The notes beneath the pieces are model-generated. The model was not told the DNA's origin. It made no database searches and was given only the letters and a program-made list of their open reading frames with translations. A program made the position numbers and the translations under genes. This document shows positions 24,208 to 34,909 of a DNA stretch of 64,000 nucleotides, piece after piece. The stretch is taken from assembly GCF_050947335.1 (NCBI RefSeq), contig NC_134988.1, forward strand, positions 4,216,001 through 4,280,000, given 5' to 3'. This DNA is from Megachile rotundata. Lineage: Eukaryota; Arthropoda; Insecta; Hymenoptera; Megachilidae. Positions within the stretch are counted from its first letter, which is position 1, and each line of letters starts with the position of its first letter.

Positions 24208-24420
24208 CAGGGTGTCTCACAATTCGTGTAGGTCCCTGAAATGGGGGGTAGCTGACGTGATTCTAAGCAAGATTTCCTTTTGCAAAAATCGGGTTTGAAG
24301 CGTCGTTTTTGAGTTATTAACGAAAAACACGGACCAATCAGAGCGCCGGGATTACGCGCGCCGAGAAGCGGGAGCGAAAGCTTCGAGCCGGTCGCCGGAG
24401 TGCGAGCGCGGTCAACTGAG
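24208..24420 (+). mobile_element. 'CAGGGTGT' transposon terminal segment, copy 1
   Basis: Starts TACAGGGTGTCTCACAATTC. It shares with 30397-30575 a long block including CACGGACCAATCAGAGCGC and CGAGAAGCGGGAGCGA. Only one end is present here. It lies about 650 bp from the transposase relic on the minus strand and might be the 3' terminus of the same element, but the opposite end was not found. Confidence 0.65.
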
Positions 24421-25080
24421 TTTTTCTCGGAACTGTCTTAATGTCTAATAAGAAGTCTTTACATCGAAACTCAGTTAAATAACGAACAGAATAATTAAAA
24501 GTAATGTTCATTTATTCATTCCTCATGAAGGAGGATCGGAATTAGTTATGTGTAATTGACACAAAGTATGCAAATGGAATTTATTGAATACTGCAATTCG
24601 TTAACGACAAGGAATGTGACATTAAATATCGAAATTTTTTTGTTTTATTTCCGACAATAATATTGGCCAACGAATTTACGTATTTTAATAGGAAATACTT
24701 ATTCTGTTTGTGATAAAAAAGAGTTTCAATGTGAGATCTAACAAATGTATTAACGTCTCTACTAATTTACAGGAAATTTATTAAAATAAGACTCACCCAC
24801 TCTTTGAAAATAATCCTGTTTGTTAATAATCCGAGAGTGAAAGTGATGGGGTAATTGCCACGGGGTCGTCCTGCCGATGTTGACCTGTCGCAGACATTGG
24901 CACCTTATAACACAGCTGGTGGCACTCACATGTCACTGCACTGTCTTTATTTCGAAACACTTTTGTTTTCACTTTCACTTTCTGGAGAATCCCTGGTAAA
25001 AGGTATTGTCCCTTCCGATGCCTCCGAGGGTGTCCGAAAGGGGCCGATTATTTTAATATTGTCCTGGACTGCTCCTGTGA
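24421..25080. other. Probable transposon interior, undefined
   Basis: Lies between a transposon terminus and the spliced transposase relic. A 102-codon plus frame (24855-25163) is antisense to the relic and is not supported. Some minus-strand codons here may be decayed transposase sequence. Confidence 0.35.
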
Positions 25081-25397
25081 TTAATAATAATCCCCCAAGA
25101 TCCATGTTGAAAACTGCAGGTGCTGTGAAAAGTCCTCAGAATTTAGATTATGCGGCCGTATAAACTTATACGGGTGCATCTCGTTCTCTTGAAGAATTCG
25201 ATGTACCGCGGAGCGATGCATACTGAAATAAAATACAGAAATGTATTAATAAATGAAGAAGGATACTTTAATATTAACGTTTAAATACTATTAACATTAC
25301 TTACCCTAAACGGCGAGCGACGTCTCCTATGCTTAGCGTTCCATCTTCATGGAACTCTTCGACTACCTCGCGTTCCTCTTGCACTCGACGTAAAAAT
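25081..25397 (-). pseudogene. Transposase helix-turn-helix relic with an intron
   Basis: On the minus strand, exon 1 (25397-25305) encodes a helix-turn-helix half, EEFHEDGTLSIGDVARRLG. It ends at a canonical donor GTAAGT (25304-25299). The intron is 82 bp and ends TTATTTCAG at 25223. Exon 2 (25222-25081) keeps the frame and continues MHRSAVHRILQENEMHPYKF, then a stretch ending in TAA at 25081. The joined product is the bipartite DNA-binding region typical of insect Tc1/mariner-like (IS630-type) transposases, whose catalytic DDE part should follow but is not recognisable. Upstream minus-strand frames (25683-25477, 25532-25347) may hold degraded N-terminal sequence. The intron call rests on exact donor and acceptor and on the coding match across the junction. 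Confidence 0.7.
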
Positions 25398-25986
25398 ATA
25401 AAAAATATAAAATTCTGCGTTAGTCCTTTGTAGAGACATTTCGATGGCTACTGTCCGGCAGCTCTCACGAAAATGCTCACGGGTCAAACATAGTTTTCTT
25501 TCCAAAAACCACTCTGTCTTTACCCACCCCATGGCTCAATATTTTAACAAAAGTGTGCATATTGTTTGAACGACTTCCCCGAGTCTGATTGGTATCTTTA
25601 AACGTCCGCACGTATTTTTCGAAACAATCCCAATTATACGACAGGCGATAGCTGCGAGACTCGAATTCACCTGGATTGCCCATTGTCCCATTTAGGCTTG
25701 ACCGTGCAATAAATTGTGCGAAGGCGAACTAACGAAAAGCTAATTACCTTAGATGACTCTTTTTACCAGACATTAAACATTCTGGTATTGCACACGGTTT
25801 TCTGTCCACTGGTCACATATCGTTCGTCAATACCTGGCCAGATAGCACGAAAGTACAAAGCAGTCGGTACGAGAAATGAACTGTTTTACGGCTCCGAACG
25901 TTGTTTTGTAAAACGGCTGCTGGTACGTGCTATATGAAAATTTTAATGAATAAAACAAATATATGAAAATACATTAAAAAAGAAAA

Positions 25987-26107
25987 GCCAACAAGCACGC
26001 GGAGTTCCCAAGCGGCGACACCCATCCAAGTACTATCCGCGCCCAACTCAGCTTGACTTCGGTGAACAGACGAGAACCGGTAGATCCTGACTAGTATGGC
26101 CGTTGGC
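25987..26107 (-). rRNA. 5S rRNA-like sequence, variant (probable pseudogene)
   Basis: The reverse complement begins GCCAACGGCCATACTAGTCA and carries 5S landmarks: ACCGGTTCTCGTCTG, CACCGAAGTCAAGCTGAGTT and AGTACTTGGATGGGTG, ending CGCGTGCTTGTTGGC, then a T-rich Pol III terminator (TTTTCTTTTTT). Compared with the copies at 29132 and 55862, it has a 2-bp insertion in the internal control region (GTGTCGCCGC instead of GTGACCGC) and one extra base near the 3' end. These changes alter the box C region and terminal helix, so it is probably inactive. Confidence 0.85.
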
Positions 26108-26109
26108 TG

Positions 26110-26720
26110 AAAACTTCAATATTTTATTTCGAACAATTATTGCAAACCTAAATATTAGTAATTAAAGTATATGTAAGAACTTTTGCTGACACATCATCTA
26201 TCGTGAAGATCATAAGTTATCGACACAACCAATTTAGTACAGTTGAATGAACAGTAAAAGAAGCATTAAAAGAAAATTGGAATAGCATTGATATTATATT
26301 TAATTACAAAGGTAATTGAAATTAAGTGGAAGACAATTTTATCCATGTAAAATCAAAATATTTAATACATAATAAAGGATAGTTCTATAAAATTCTACTT
26401 GAAATACGGTTCCGAGTAGCACCACTTTTATAAATTGTCAGTAATATTTCTTACGACCACTATGTCAAAACCGAAATCGTGTCAAGGCATAAGTAGACAA
26501 TCATTTACTACGCTACTTTAAGTCAAAGGAACCTTCTTTCGACGGAAAATTTCTTTACGACGAGCTAAAACGCTTTAAACCTTGACACCGGTATCAAAAT
26601 TACGCATTACTTACATGACATTAATAGTTTATGATCCTTCGAGAGTATCTAGGTTATTGCTAGCAGTCTTGCTGAAAGTCGGAACACACATCATTTGTCA
26701 GAGGTTAACATATGCTTCCT
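26110..26720. other. AT-rich sequence, nothing recognised
   Basis: Sits between a 5S-like sequence and a foldback element. No supported frame. Confidence 0.35.
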
Positions 26721-26724
26721 TAAG

Positions 26725-27047
26725 AACCGTTTATACTATGCCAGTAAGTCGTGCTAGTAGCACGGGTCAGTAGGTAATCGAATTCTCACGTTTCTTACTT
26801 TGCCTGTACCACCTCTGCTCTTGGAGGTATTTTCGTGCTAAAGGAAAATAAAAGAAATCTTTCCCTTCTTGCCTTCTTTTCAACAGGCACTGCATAGTTA
26901 TTTGACTCGTTCTTTATAACAGAAATGTGGGGATTCAGAAAAAAGTAAGAAACACCTGGTACAGGCAAAGTAAGAAACGCAAAAATTCGAGTACCTATTG
27001 GTCCGTGCTATTAACACGCCTTACTGGTATAGTGTAAACGGTCCCTT
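26725..27047. repeat. Foldback element with roughly 90-bp arms
   Basis: Left arm (about 26725-26812) and right arm (about 26957-27047) are imperfect reverse complements. Shared blocks are ACCGTTTATACTATGCCAGTAAG / ACCGTTTACACTATACCAGTAAG and TTTCTTACTTTGCCTGTACC. The loop is about 145 bp and pyrimidine-rich. It looks like a foldback MITE; an RNA hairpin from this locus is conceivable but unproven. Confidence 0.8.
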
Positions 27048-27711
27048 AAAGAAGTTTCTTTCCTGTGTTCTAGACTGTGCACCACCTGCGCTGCACGTGC
27101 CTATAAAATCCACGTCGATTCGGTTGACAGCTGCACTCGCGCTCAAGCACTTAGCGATCACGCATGTATAGTGTATTTCAAAGTCGAGGCCCATGGAGGG
27201 ATCCCAAACACTCAAGTGTTTGAGTCCCCTATACATATCATTGTAGGAAAGAAGGAAGGTATATTTTAAATGATGACTCCAAAACTTTCATTCCTCAACA
27301 TAGTTTTTATTCTGTTTTGTATGTGAATGTGTTCGGAAGTGCGATGCTGACTTTGTAAAAGCTTATAACCGACTATCCCAGCGCTGATCAAACCTCTTCC
27401 TCAGAAACTCATTAGAAAAAGGAAAGAAGTGTAAATACTGAGAGAAAATCGAAAAAGTGGGAAAATCTAGAAAACCTTTGAGGAATTCGAAAAAAGACAG
27501 ACGCAACAAAAAAGTGTAACAAGGAGAAAAGTGAAGAAGTTCGCAAGGGTTTAAGAGCTAATACTAATCAGGCCTTCACGAGACCCTGCAGAAAGTGTAA
27601 TTAGAGAAGACAGAAAACAAAGTAAAGGTTTTTAGAAAATAGAAAATCTTTTCTATATCTATAGAAAATAAAAAAATAACGGTGTATGTGGTACCATGAG
27701 CGTGACATATA
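27048..27711. other. Intergenic sequence, nothing recognised
   Basis: A TATAAAAT motif is at about 27101 in GC-balanced sequence, with no associated frame. The interval 27420-27680 is purine-rich and unique-looking. Confidence 0.35.
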
Positions 27712-28639
27712 CGAGGTCTGTCCCAAAAGTATCCGACCTTCCTTCATATTTCCCTGCTGGTGTTATCCTGCGTCATCAGGCTGGTGGCATCCTTCGAAGT
27801 AGCCCCCTATTGATTGTAGAATACTCTGCCAACGACCTTTCCACTGATGGAATCAGTCCTGGAACTCGTTTTTCAGAATAGCCTTTAAAGCTTTCGTCGT
27901 ATTAGTTTCGACCGTTTCTTTATCGTCGAATCGGTGTCCTTTGAGTGGCATTTTCAATCTTGGAAACAATCAAAAATCGCAGGAAGCTACATCAGGACTG
28001 TATGGAGGCTAACGGAGCTGTATGACTTTGTGCTTCGTCAAATATTGCTGCACAAGATTCGATGCATGCGCTGGCGTGTTATCGTAATGAAGGAGCCAAT
28101 CACCGCTTGACCAAAACTGAGACCAAAAATAGTTTTCGGTATTGCAAGATCATATTCTAGTTCTCGCACAGTCAATCGACGATTTTCGTTGATCGCAAGT
28201 CGCACACGTTCGATATTATTAGGTCTTGTTGTCGTGGAAGGCCGCCCAGAGCGTGGGTTACTATCAACAGATGTGCGGCCATCTTTGAACCGCTTATACC
28301 ACTCTTTGATTTGTGTGTTGCTCATATACTCATCCCCAAATACCTTCTTCACCATATCGATGGTTTCCGCACAACTCTTTTCGAGTTTTAAGGAAAATTT
28401 GATGCAATTTCGTTGCTCCGATCCTTCTCTCATTTTTCACAACAGCAGAATGCGACGAACGTAAAAAACGCTTCGTAAAGAAATGCACGTTGCACATGAA
28501 CTAAGGCGCACCGACGAAAACTGCGATATCGTGGGAGTTCGTAAAGCTTTGCAGTTGATACTCATACGCGGCAAATGACGCTAAAATTGTCAGGTGCGAA
28601 GAAATTAAAGATGGTCGGATACTTTTGAGACAGACCTCG
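27712..28639 (-). mobile_element. Deleted mariner element, both ends intact
   Basis: A 928-bp element lies between TA duplications (27710-27711 and 28640-28641). Its inverted termini start CGAGGTCTGTCCCAAAAG and CGAGGTCTGTCTCAAAAG. On the minus strand from 28433 it encodes the mariner N-terminal helix-turn-helix (CIKFSLKLEKSCAETIDMVK) and the linker GRPSTT. A deletion then leads, with a frameshift, into the catalytic C-terminal part: HYDNTPAH with the second aspartate, and PYSPDVASCDF with the third, about 28080-27960. Several in-frame stops follow. The first catalytic aspartate region is lost. Intact ends but no functional transposase make it a non-autonomous relic. Confidence 0.93.
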
Positions 28640-28641
28640 TA

Positions 28642-29131
28642 CATATACTTCGAACATTAGAGATAGGGGAATATCGCACGGTACGCCAAATAATGGACAA
28701 TCACTTGCACAGCTCAACTACCCCCTCCGAAACTTTTCAGTCACACTTTGTTTGACCAGTTGGGCAGTTCTGATAAGGATCGTCTATGAGTACATCGTGT
28801 TCTCTCAGACGAGTCTTCGTTGTACAGAAATTCGCGTGATAGACATCTAGCACTCGATGACCTTAGTTATTAAAATGTGTGAATACGCATTGGATTTTGT
28901 ACGGCGAGGCTGTACAACCTTTATTGACAGAATCGGTTATCGTGAAGGTCCTTCTACAAACAAGTGACCGAAAACAGATACTTGTAAACAAATAGGGAGA
29001 AGTATTTAATCGAATTGAAATGCAGTATCTAAAATTGAATAGGAGAGAGCTATGGTAAATTAGAATTAAGATAGTTCAATAGATGGGAATCTTAATAAGC
29101 AGACTGAAATGAGAAAATAGTAAAAAAAGAA
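28642..29131. other. Intergenic sequence, nothing recognised
   Basis: Unique-looking, without supported frames, up to the T-run (A-run on the plus strand) of the next 5S-type gene. Confidence 0.35.
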
Positions 29132-29249
29132 GCCAACAGCACGCGGAGTTCCCAAGCGGTCACCCATCCAAGTACTATCCGCGCCCAACTTAGCTTGACT
29201 TCGGTGATCAGACGAGAACCGGTATTTCCTAAGTAGTATGGCCGTTGAC
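29132..29249 (-). rRNA. Dispersed 5S rRNA gene or near-intact copy
   Basis: The 118-nt reverse complement starts GTCAACGGCCATACTACTTA and ends CGCGTGCTGTTGGC. Helix I can form (GUCAAC with GUUGGC, one G-U pair). Helix II pairs CUUAG with CUAAG. The internal promoter element AGTACTTGGATGGGTGACCG is intact, and the 3' end is followed by CTTTTTTTA, a Pol III terminator. No other 5S unit or spacer repeat lies next to it, so it is a dispersed singleton. It differs from the 55862 copy at only a few positions. Whether it is transcribed cannot be told from sequence; a 5S-derived retroposon is the alternative. Confidence 0.88.
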
Positions 29250-29259
29250 TGGTAAGACA

Positions 29260-30305
29260 TGCTTTTATCAGTCATTTGTGGAAAAGGGCCATATTGAGCA
29301 GACTTGACCCTTTCAGACTAACACATTTTCATTAGTGAATTCGTGTATTTTTTCAGGAACACTTCAACAGTTATGAAGTTGTCGAAAGTAGCTGGATGGC
29401 CGGTTTTTCTCAAAATGTAAACATTTTTTTGGGGAGGTCATCCACAAGTTGAAAGGCAGTTGAGAACAATGTATAACTAGCAATGGTACATTCTTTGATT
29501 AAAATTTGAATTGTTTTCTTAAAAAAAAAAAAAAATGAAAAATTCTTAACTAGCACACCTGGCAGCATCGAAAGAGAAAATCGTTTATTTCATATGTCAT
29601 CTCATAATGTTTTGATAAAACATTTATTTCCTAATGAATTATAAAATAAGTTTAGAGTTTTGTAAAAAGAAAGAAAAAGCGGATTTTATCTATTAAATAA
29701 ATTATTAGAATAACGTAAGAAATCTTATTAAATTTAAAAATATTTTTATGTGACTAACTCGACTTTCTCGAAAATTAAATCGCTAGTTCACGTAACCGTT
29801 GTTGAAAGCCGTCCCTTAAATCATCGTTTCTTATAAAACGTTTTCGTAAAAGCATTTTCAATTTTTCAGAAAGATAGTACGTAATCGTCTTAGTACCTAC
29901 AATTTCAAATATTCAAGAACATTTCAGAGTCTGAATGTGAAGCGATCAGAGGGAAAGGAGAAAACGAAGAGAATGAAGGGGGAGAGGTATGAAGAGAAAA
30001 GAAAATGATAGACTGGGCGAAATACAGAGAGGAAATGTGAGAAAAATGGTCGGTGATGAGCTGTAGACACGAAGTAAGATAAATGCGATTATGTTAGATA
30101 TCCTATTTTGTATCGAATCGCAAGGTATTATATCGCATAATGTATGTCATAATGAAGTGAAAATGGAGATAAAAAATACAGGAAATTTTATAAATCTTGA
30201 TATTTACTTCAAAACACAGGTGTATATAAATGTCAGATAATTTTTTCAAACTGATATTCAATTTTTTTTTAAATTATTGTAAATTAATATTAGATATAAC
30301 GTTAA
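29260..30305. other. AT-rich sequence, nothing recognised
   Basis: No supported frame and no repeat identified. Confidence 0.35.
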
Positions 30306-30309
30306 TTTT

Positions 30310-30343
30310 CTTAATAAACCCTTTTCTTAAAGGGTTTATTAAG
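30310..30343. repeat. Perfect short palindrome (15-bp arms)
   Basis: CTTAATAAACCCTTT, then TCTT, then AAAGGGTTTATTAAG. This is a perfect stem with a 4-base loop in otherwise AT-rich DNA. No gene is attached to it, so a terminator role is not supported. Confidence 0.9.
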
Positions 30344-30396
30344 ATATAATAATGTATAATAGAAAAAAATTTTTCAGAATAGTCGGCATGATAATA

Positions 30397-30575
30397 CAGG
30401 GTGTCCCGTAACTAGTGTTACTCCCTGAAAGGGGTGGTAGAGGACGTCATTCTGAACAAGATTTTCCTTTGCGAAAATGGGGTTTGAGGCTACGTTTTTG
30501 AATTATTAAGGAAAAACACGGACCAATCAGAGCGCGAGGATTTCGCGCGTCGAGAAGCGGGAGCGACAGCTTGAA
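30397..30575 (+). mobile_element. 'CAGGGTGT' transposon terminal segment, copy 2
   Basis: Starts TACAGGGTGTCCCGTAACTA and continues CTCCCTGAAAGGGG, then the block CACGGACCAATCAGAGCGC shared with 24208-24420. The first 80 bases also match both arms of the hairpin MITE at 37504-37675. Confidence 0.75.
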
Positions 30576-30735
30576 GTCCAGAAATCGTATTTGGTATCGT
30601 TTTCGACAGTTTTGGATAGGTTTAATTGTTTGGAACAACTTTAAAATCTCCACGTCTCATTCTTGTTCTCTCTATATGTTTACTGTAGGTGCTCTAAATC
30701 TGTAATACACATTTAAATTCGCGTGACTTGACCTA
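30576..30735 (+). repeat. Dispersed repeat, copy 1 (uninterrupted)
   Basis: Contains ATCGTATTTGGTA, TTTGGAACAACTTTAAAATC and a terminal ACACATTTAAATTCGCGTGA. The same order occurs at 37750-38410, where a MITE interrupts it, and partly at 31190-31330. It directly follows the CAGGGTGT end, so it may be the interior of that element. Confidence 0.75.
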
Positions 30736-31126
30736 TAAACCTACTAGATTGTTATTAAATTAGTAAAATTGTTTTGAATATTTCAAAAAGCTTATCGTTA
30801 GATTTATTTTTTTCTTAGTGTACTTATTTGTTTTTCGAAGTACGAATGTAATCAATGTAGAACATTGGTACGTAATATGGAACACATTCCATATCTATAA
30901 CATCCTATGTTGGATGCACGTCTATGCTATTACTGTGTAGTATTATTGTGTGACATGTGCTATATTTTCGCTGTTATGAATACTATAGTATGTTTACACT
31001 ATGTGGCATTACCGTGTGGTATATATTATATTATTACTACCATAAATACATTATATTATTGTACTAGAGTATGATACGTACCATTATTTAAATACTGGCT
31101 TTCGCTCGCTTGAGCGAACTTTCGAC

Positions 31127-31330
31127 ACTTTTGATCATTTTTTGGAGGTTTTGACCCATTTTAATAAAGTTTGATTCCCTGATAAAAAGTCGTATCTGAT
31201 ATAGTTGAATCTGATTGAATCTCTGAAATCTCTCACTCCCGTTCTATACATGTTTATAGTAGATACTCCAAATTTTAAACACACGTTCGCATTCGCGTGA
31301 GATATTTCTTCTGTAAACACTCTAGCCACT
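31127..31330 (+). repeat. Dispersed repeat, copy 2 (partial)
   Basis: Shares with copies 1 and 3 the order TCTATA...GTAGATACTC...ACACACGTTCGCATTCGCGTGA, more diverged. The 64-codon minus frame here is a by-product. Confidence 0.6.
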
Positions 31331-32320
31331 GAGTTTTAAACAAATACGTTACGAATAATTCCGTCATCTCTAAAAGTTGTATCTGAGACGGTTGACCTGT
31401 ACACTTATATACGCGAGTGAGCAATCAGAATGGCCTTTTATAGCATTTTGAATTAACAGATGGAAGCTAAATGAGATTTAAGTTCTGAATCCATTATATT
31501 GTAAAACATCATGTAAACAAAACTTGGATATAATCAACAAAAGAAAGAAAAATTGTAATAGAATGCATTTGAAAGTTGTATCTGAAAATATTTAAGTCAA
31601 CTTTACTGCATAACATCTTCATCCATTCTTGTTGTTATTTATTTTAATTTGAAGATAAATGCATGTCTAAGGCTTGTTCGAATTCTAGAGTTAAAGCATC
31701 ATGTCAAGTTTCCGTTCTAGTTTGTTTGGGTTACAATGTATTACATTACTCCGAGAGATTGCTCTGATGTCGTCTCTAACCCAAGTCATCGGATGCGACG
31801 TGGACAATGTGCTGAGTGTGCCATTTCTGAACACTAACTGGTTCAAGTGTCAACACGTAGTTTTCGGCAAGTACGCAGAATATTCCGCCTAACATCAGCA
31901 TGTTGCATATCTTGCTTGTTTTTTAAGATAAAAAGAAATGTCAGAAGGAAACATGATTTTATTTGAAAGATAGATATTATGATGGTTAAGAATTAGAAAC
32001 TCAAGAGTTTTTAAGTTCACTTTTTACGAAGCTTTAAAGTTATCGAATTATTTTAAATGACAATATATTTTCATAATTTTGGTATAATAACTAAGATAGA
32101 ATAGCAAAGACCAAAACGAATTCATCAATTTATAATACGGTCAACTTCAAATCATCTAGAGTATACAAAATTTATGAACACTATAAACAAGTGATAACTG
32201 ATGGATAAAGTGAAATAATTAATAGAAAGAGTAACAGAGGAAATATTATTGTAACAAGTACTCGAAGTGATGGCTTGCGCCTTTGCTTGATCTTGAAAAA
32301 TTAAAAGTCCTCATATTTCA
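31331..32320. other. AT-rich sequence, nothing firmly recognised
   Basis: A 63-codon frame at 31701-31892 ends with CQHVVFGKY, faintly like the cyclophilin motif KHVVFGKV, but nothing else of that family is seen, so it is not called. The remainder is featureless. Confidence 0.3.
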
Positions 32321-32660
32321 AATTTTCCAAACCTTCAGTTATAAATTCTCAAATTTTCAAATTCACAAATATAAAAAATTACAAATTTACAAATTCTCTA
32401 ACATCCAAAATCACAAATTTCTAAGTTCTCAGATTTTTACTTTTTTATAAATATTAAAAATTTCCAAGTTTTCGAATTCTGAAACCCTAAAAATCTCGAA
32501 TACCTGAATTCTGAAATTTGCAAATTCACGAACGTAAAAAATTCTTAAGTTTTCAAATTTGTACATTTACAACTTTCCTTCTCAGGTCTTAAAATCCGCA
32601 CTTCTTAATCTTCTTAAATCAACATCCAAATTTCCTAATTCTCAAATATCTAAAATAAAC
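32321..32660. repeat. Diffuse AT-rich degenerate repeat
   Basis: TTCTCAAATTTTCAAATTC-like words recur with 8-10 base spacing. Confidence 0.55.
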
Positions 32661-32664
32661 ATTG

Positions 32665-33575
32665 GCAACATTTCTACTAACTTATCAATATGTAATTTCA
32701 ACATATAAATTTCATTCAGGTGAATTTAACTAAAATGATATGTATTTGTAGAATATAAGTGGATTTACGCTTTCAAAAATCATTTAATTTCAATTTTGAA
32801 AAATAAGATATCAATTAAAATATATTTTGCATTAATCCAATTTTATTTGTAAGTAATAACAAGAAATAAAATACGAGTAGTATTTTATTATTTTTAATAT
32901 TAATTACATTGGTATATTTTTAAACTTAGCATAAAATATTGCTATTATTTATTTACGCTCTTTATGTATCAGTGTTTTGAAATATTCATAATGCACCGGA
33001 AGCAAGGTAATACTGTTCCATGTCCTTATATTTCTCGTATGTAATAGGTATGGCATCGTTATACAAAGGCACCAGTGCGATTCTTTCAAACTTTGGTGGT
33101 CTTCCCCGAAAAATAGGCGACAAATCTAACGTCTTAAATTCTGTATCTTCCATCAATGTTTTATATAAAATATACGGTGCACTTTTGCGAAACCTCATCC
33201 AACATATCTTCAGCCAATTTAGCTTTTCTCCGTTAGTACCTTTTCATACCCGTTTTTAAGTTACATTTTCTAAATTTTTTGTTAAAACGAAATTCTGTCG
33301 TTTCATTTTGTATAAAATAAATTTACTATTTTGTCTACGTTGTTTTATAACATCATAATAATCCTGCGATGTGACATAAAATAGATGTAACCACGTGACT
33401 TCGCCACCTATGTTTATGGAAATTAGACTTACAGCACTTTCATAATTAATGACTACGCAATTTCTTTTATCGGCCAATTTTAAATTGAACAAAACATTGG
33501 CATTTTTTAAGATATTAAATATTAACTAGTTACAAATACAAAGTTTACGTTTAATTCAGCACAAGTTACATAATT
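32665..33575 (-). repeat. 0.9-kb repeat, inverted copy 1, with decayed coding region
   Basis: Homologous in reverse complement to 41800-42710. On the minus strand two frames in the same phase, 33492-33256 (78 codons) and 33198-32986 (70 codons), are separated by TAA and TGA stops. The first begins MFNLKLADKRNCVVINYES; the second includes DLSPIFRGRPPKFERIALVP and ends shortly after ITYEKYKDM. The amino acid sequence is well conserved between the two copies, including across the first stop. I do not recognise the family. It looks like the 3' part of an unidentified transposon protein or a multi-copy gene fragment. Confidence 0.8.
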
Positions 33576-33579
33576 TTTC

Positions 33580-33750
33580 ATTTTTAAAGAAAATTGGACT
33601 TACCACTCTAAGCGTAAACAGTACAAGTCTTCTACCCTTTTTTTTATTTTTTATTGTCTTTTCGTGACACTTGGCAATTCTTGATCGATAAAAATAATCG
33701 TGCCCTATTATCTGATCCCTCAGAAAGAAAGAATGCTGGTATAAGAATCA
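33580..33750. other. Short unassigned stretch
   Basis: Contains a T-rich run; no feature visible. Confidence 0.3.
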
Positions 33751-33756
33751 GAAATG

Positions 33757-34350
33757 TGTACCTGTACGAAGTTAGCACCCCATTTCGAAAATTTTAATTC
33801 TAAAAGTTGTTCTAGGTTGTTCTATGCTCATTTGACATTGTTCTCCAGTTTGGTGCCACTACCACGTTGTTATAAATCAAAAATGACAAAAAAAGGGGAA
33901 AAATATGTTTACTTCCAAGAAAGAAGTGCCTTTAAAAAATTTGTTTTGGCAAAAATCAAAGTTGTTCTAGATTGTTACGTTAATTATTAGCTCAAATATG
34001 CAATTTGGTGTTTAGAAAATGATAATAATATCCGGAGATATAAAAATACTCTTTGCGCGCTCGATATCGTTTTTTTATTATATCTTTTTAAATACTTTGT
34101 TTGGGGAATTATTACTTTGGAATAATATTTGGAACAAGTAGAAGAATCTGGAACAACCATAAAAGATCTGATTTTCGAAAAATGGGGTGTCAGACCAAAA
34201 AAACGTTTTTTTTTCATTCTTCGTCAAAATAATTATTATAAAACTTTTATCTTCTGGAACAATTTAGAACAAGTCTAGAACAATCTGGAGCAACTATTAG
34301 AATTTAAAAATTTTCGAAATGGGGTGCTTACTTCATATAGGTGAAATGTG
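33757..34350. repeat. Imperfect inverted repeat (MITE-like), about 590 bp
   Basis: The block GTTAGCACCCCATTTCGAAA...GTTGTTCTAGGTTGTTCT (33770-33830) recurs as reverse complement at about 34265-34345 and, more diverged, at about 34140-34195. The arms carry an unusual series of GTTCTAGATTGTTC-type words. Open frames inside (33754-33990 plus, 34217-33987 minus) are shadows of the repeat. Confidence 0.65.
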
Positions 34351-34374
34351 TTGATATAAGGGTGTTAACAGTCG

Positions 34375-34890
34375 TTTTACGCATTCTTTACAACGGAAAC
34401 AGATCTCCTGGAATTATTGCAAATAAGCTGAAGATATCCAAGAGCGACGCATGAAGTGTTATAAAGAGGCAAGAAGTCATTGCTTTGGTAATGAATAGAA
34501 AGGGGTCTGGAAGAAAGAAATGTACTTCATAACAGAAGGACAGGTACATTACAATAATTACTGAGCTTAACGGAAGATTAATGACTACAGAAATTGCCCG
34601 AGAACTTTATAACGGAAGACACAGAACTGTGTCAGTTTCAACAGTGAAACAGCTTTTAAATAAAGCATACCTTAGAAAGAGACCGTATTTACGTGCACTG
34701 AGTGAACAAAAAATATTACTTTATATAAAAGAACATGAAAATTAGACAGGAGAAAAGTAGAGAAATGTTTCCCGAATGAACGAGTACCAACTAGATATAT
34801 TTGGCTCGAAATGGTACATGTTTGTTCGTCGAAAGGGCTATAATGGCGGACAAAAATATTCGTATAGTCACGTGTAACGTATGCTTCCCT
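34375..34890 (+). pseudogene. Tc1-like transposase N-terminal relic
   Basis: One plus-strand phase from 34380 to 34745 carries the bipartite helix-turn-helix of a Tc1-type transposase. The first part, YNGNRSPGIIANKLKISKS, is followed by a stop, then a linker GSGRKKCTS resembling the GRPR-type hook. A second helix-turn-helix follows, with TTEIARELYNG and SVSTVKQLLNKAYLRKRPYL. In-frame TGA, TAA and TAG codons interrupt it. Further on (34745-34890) only faint similarity persists, and the catalytic DDE region is absent. Inactive, old copy. Confidence 0.75.
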
Positions 34891-34909
34891 TGGAATAAGA
34901 ACGAATATG

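Noticed and set aside
30310..30343. Transcription terminator hairpin
   Set aside because: The stem is perfect, but no gene lies upstream and such terminators are bacterial; kept only as a palindrome.
31701..31892. Cyclophilin-like fragment (CQHVVFGKY)
   Set aside because: Only a nine-residue likeness; the rest of the frame does not follow the cyclophilin pattern.
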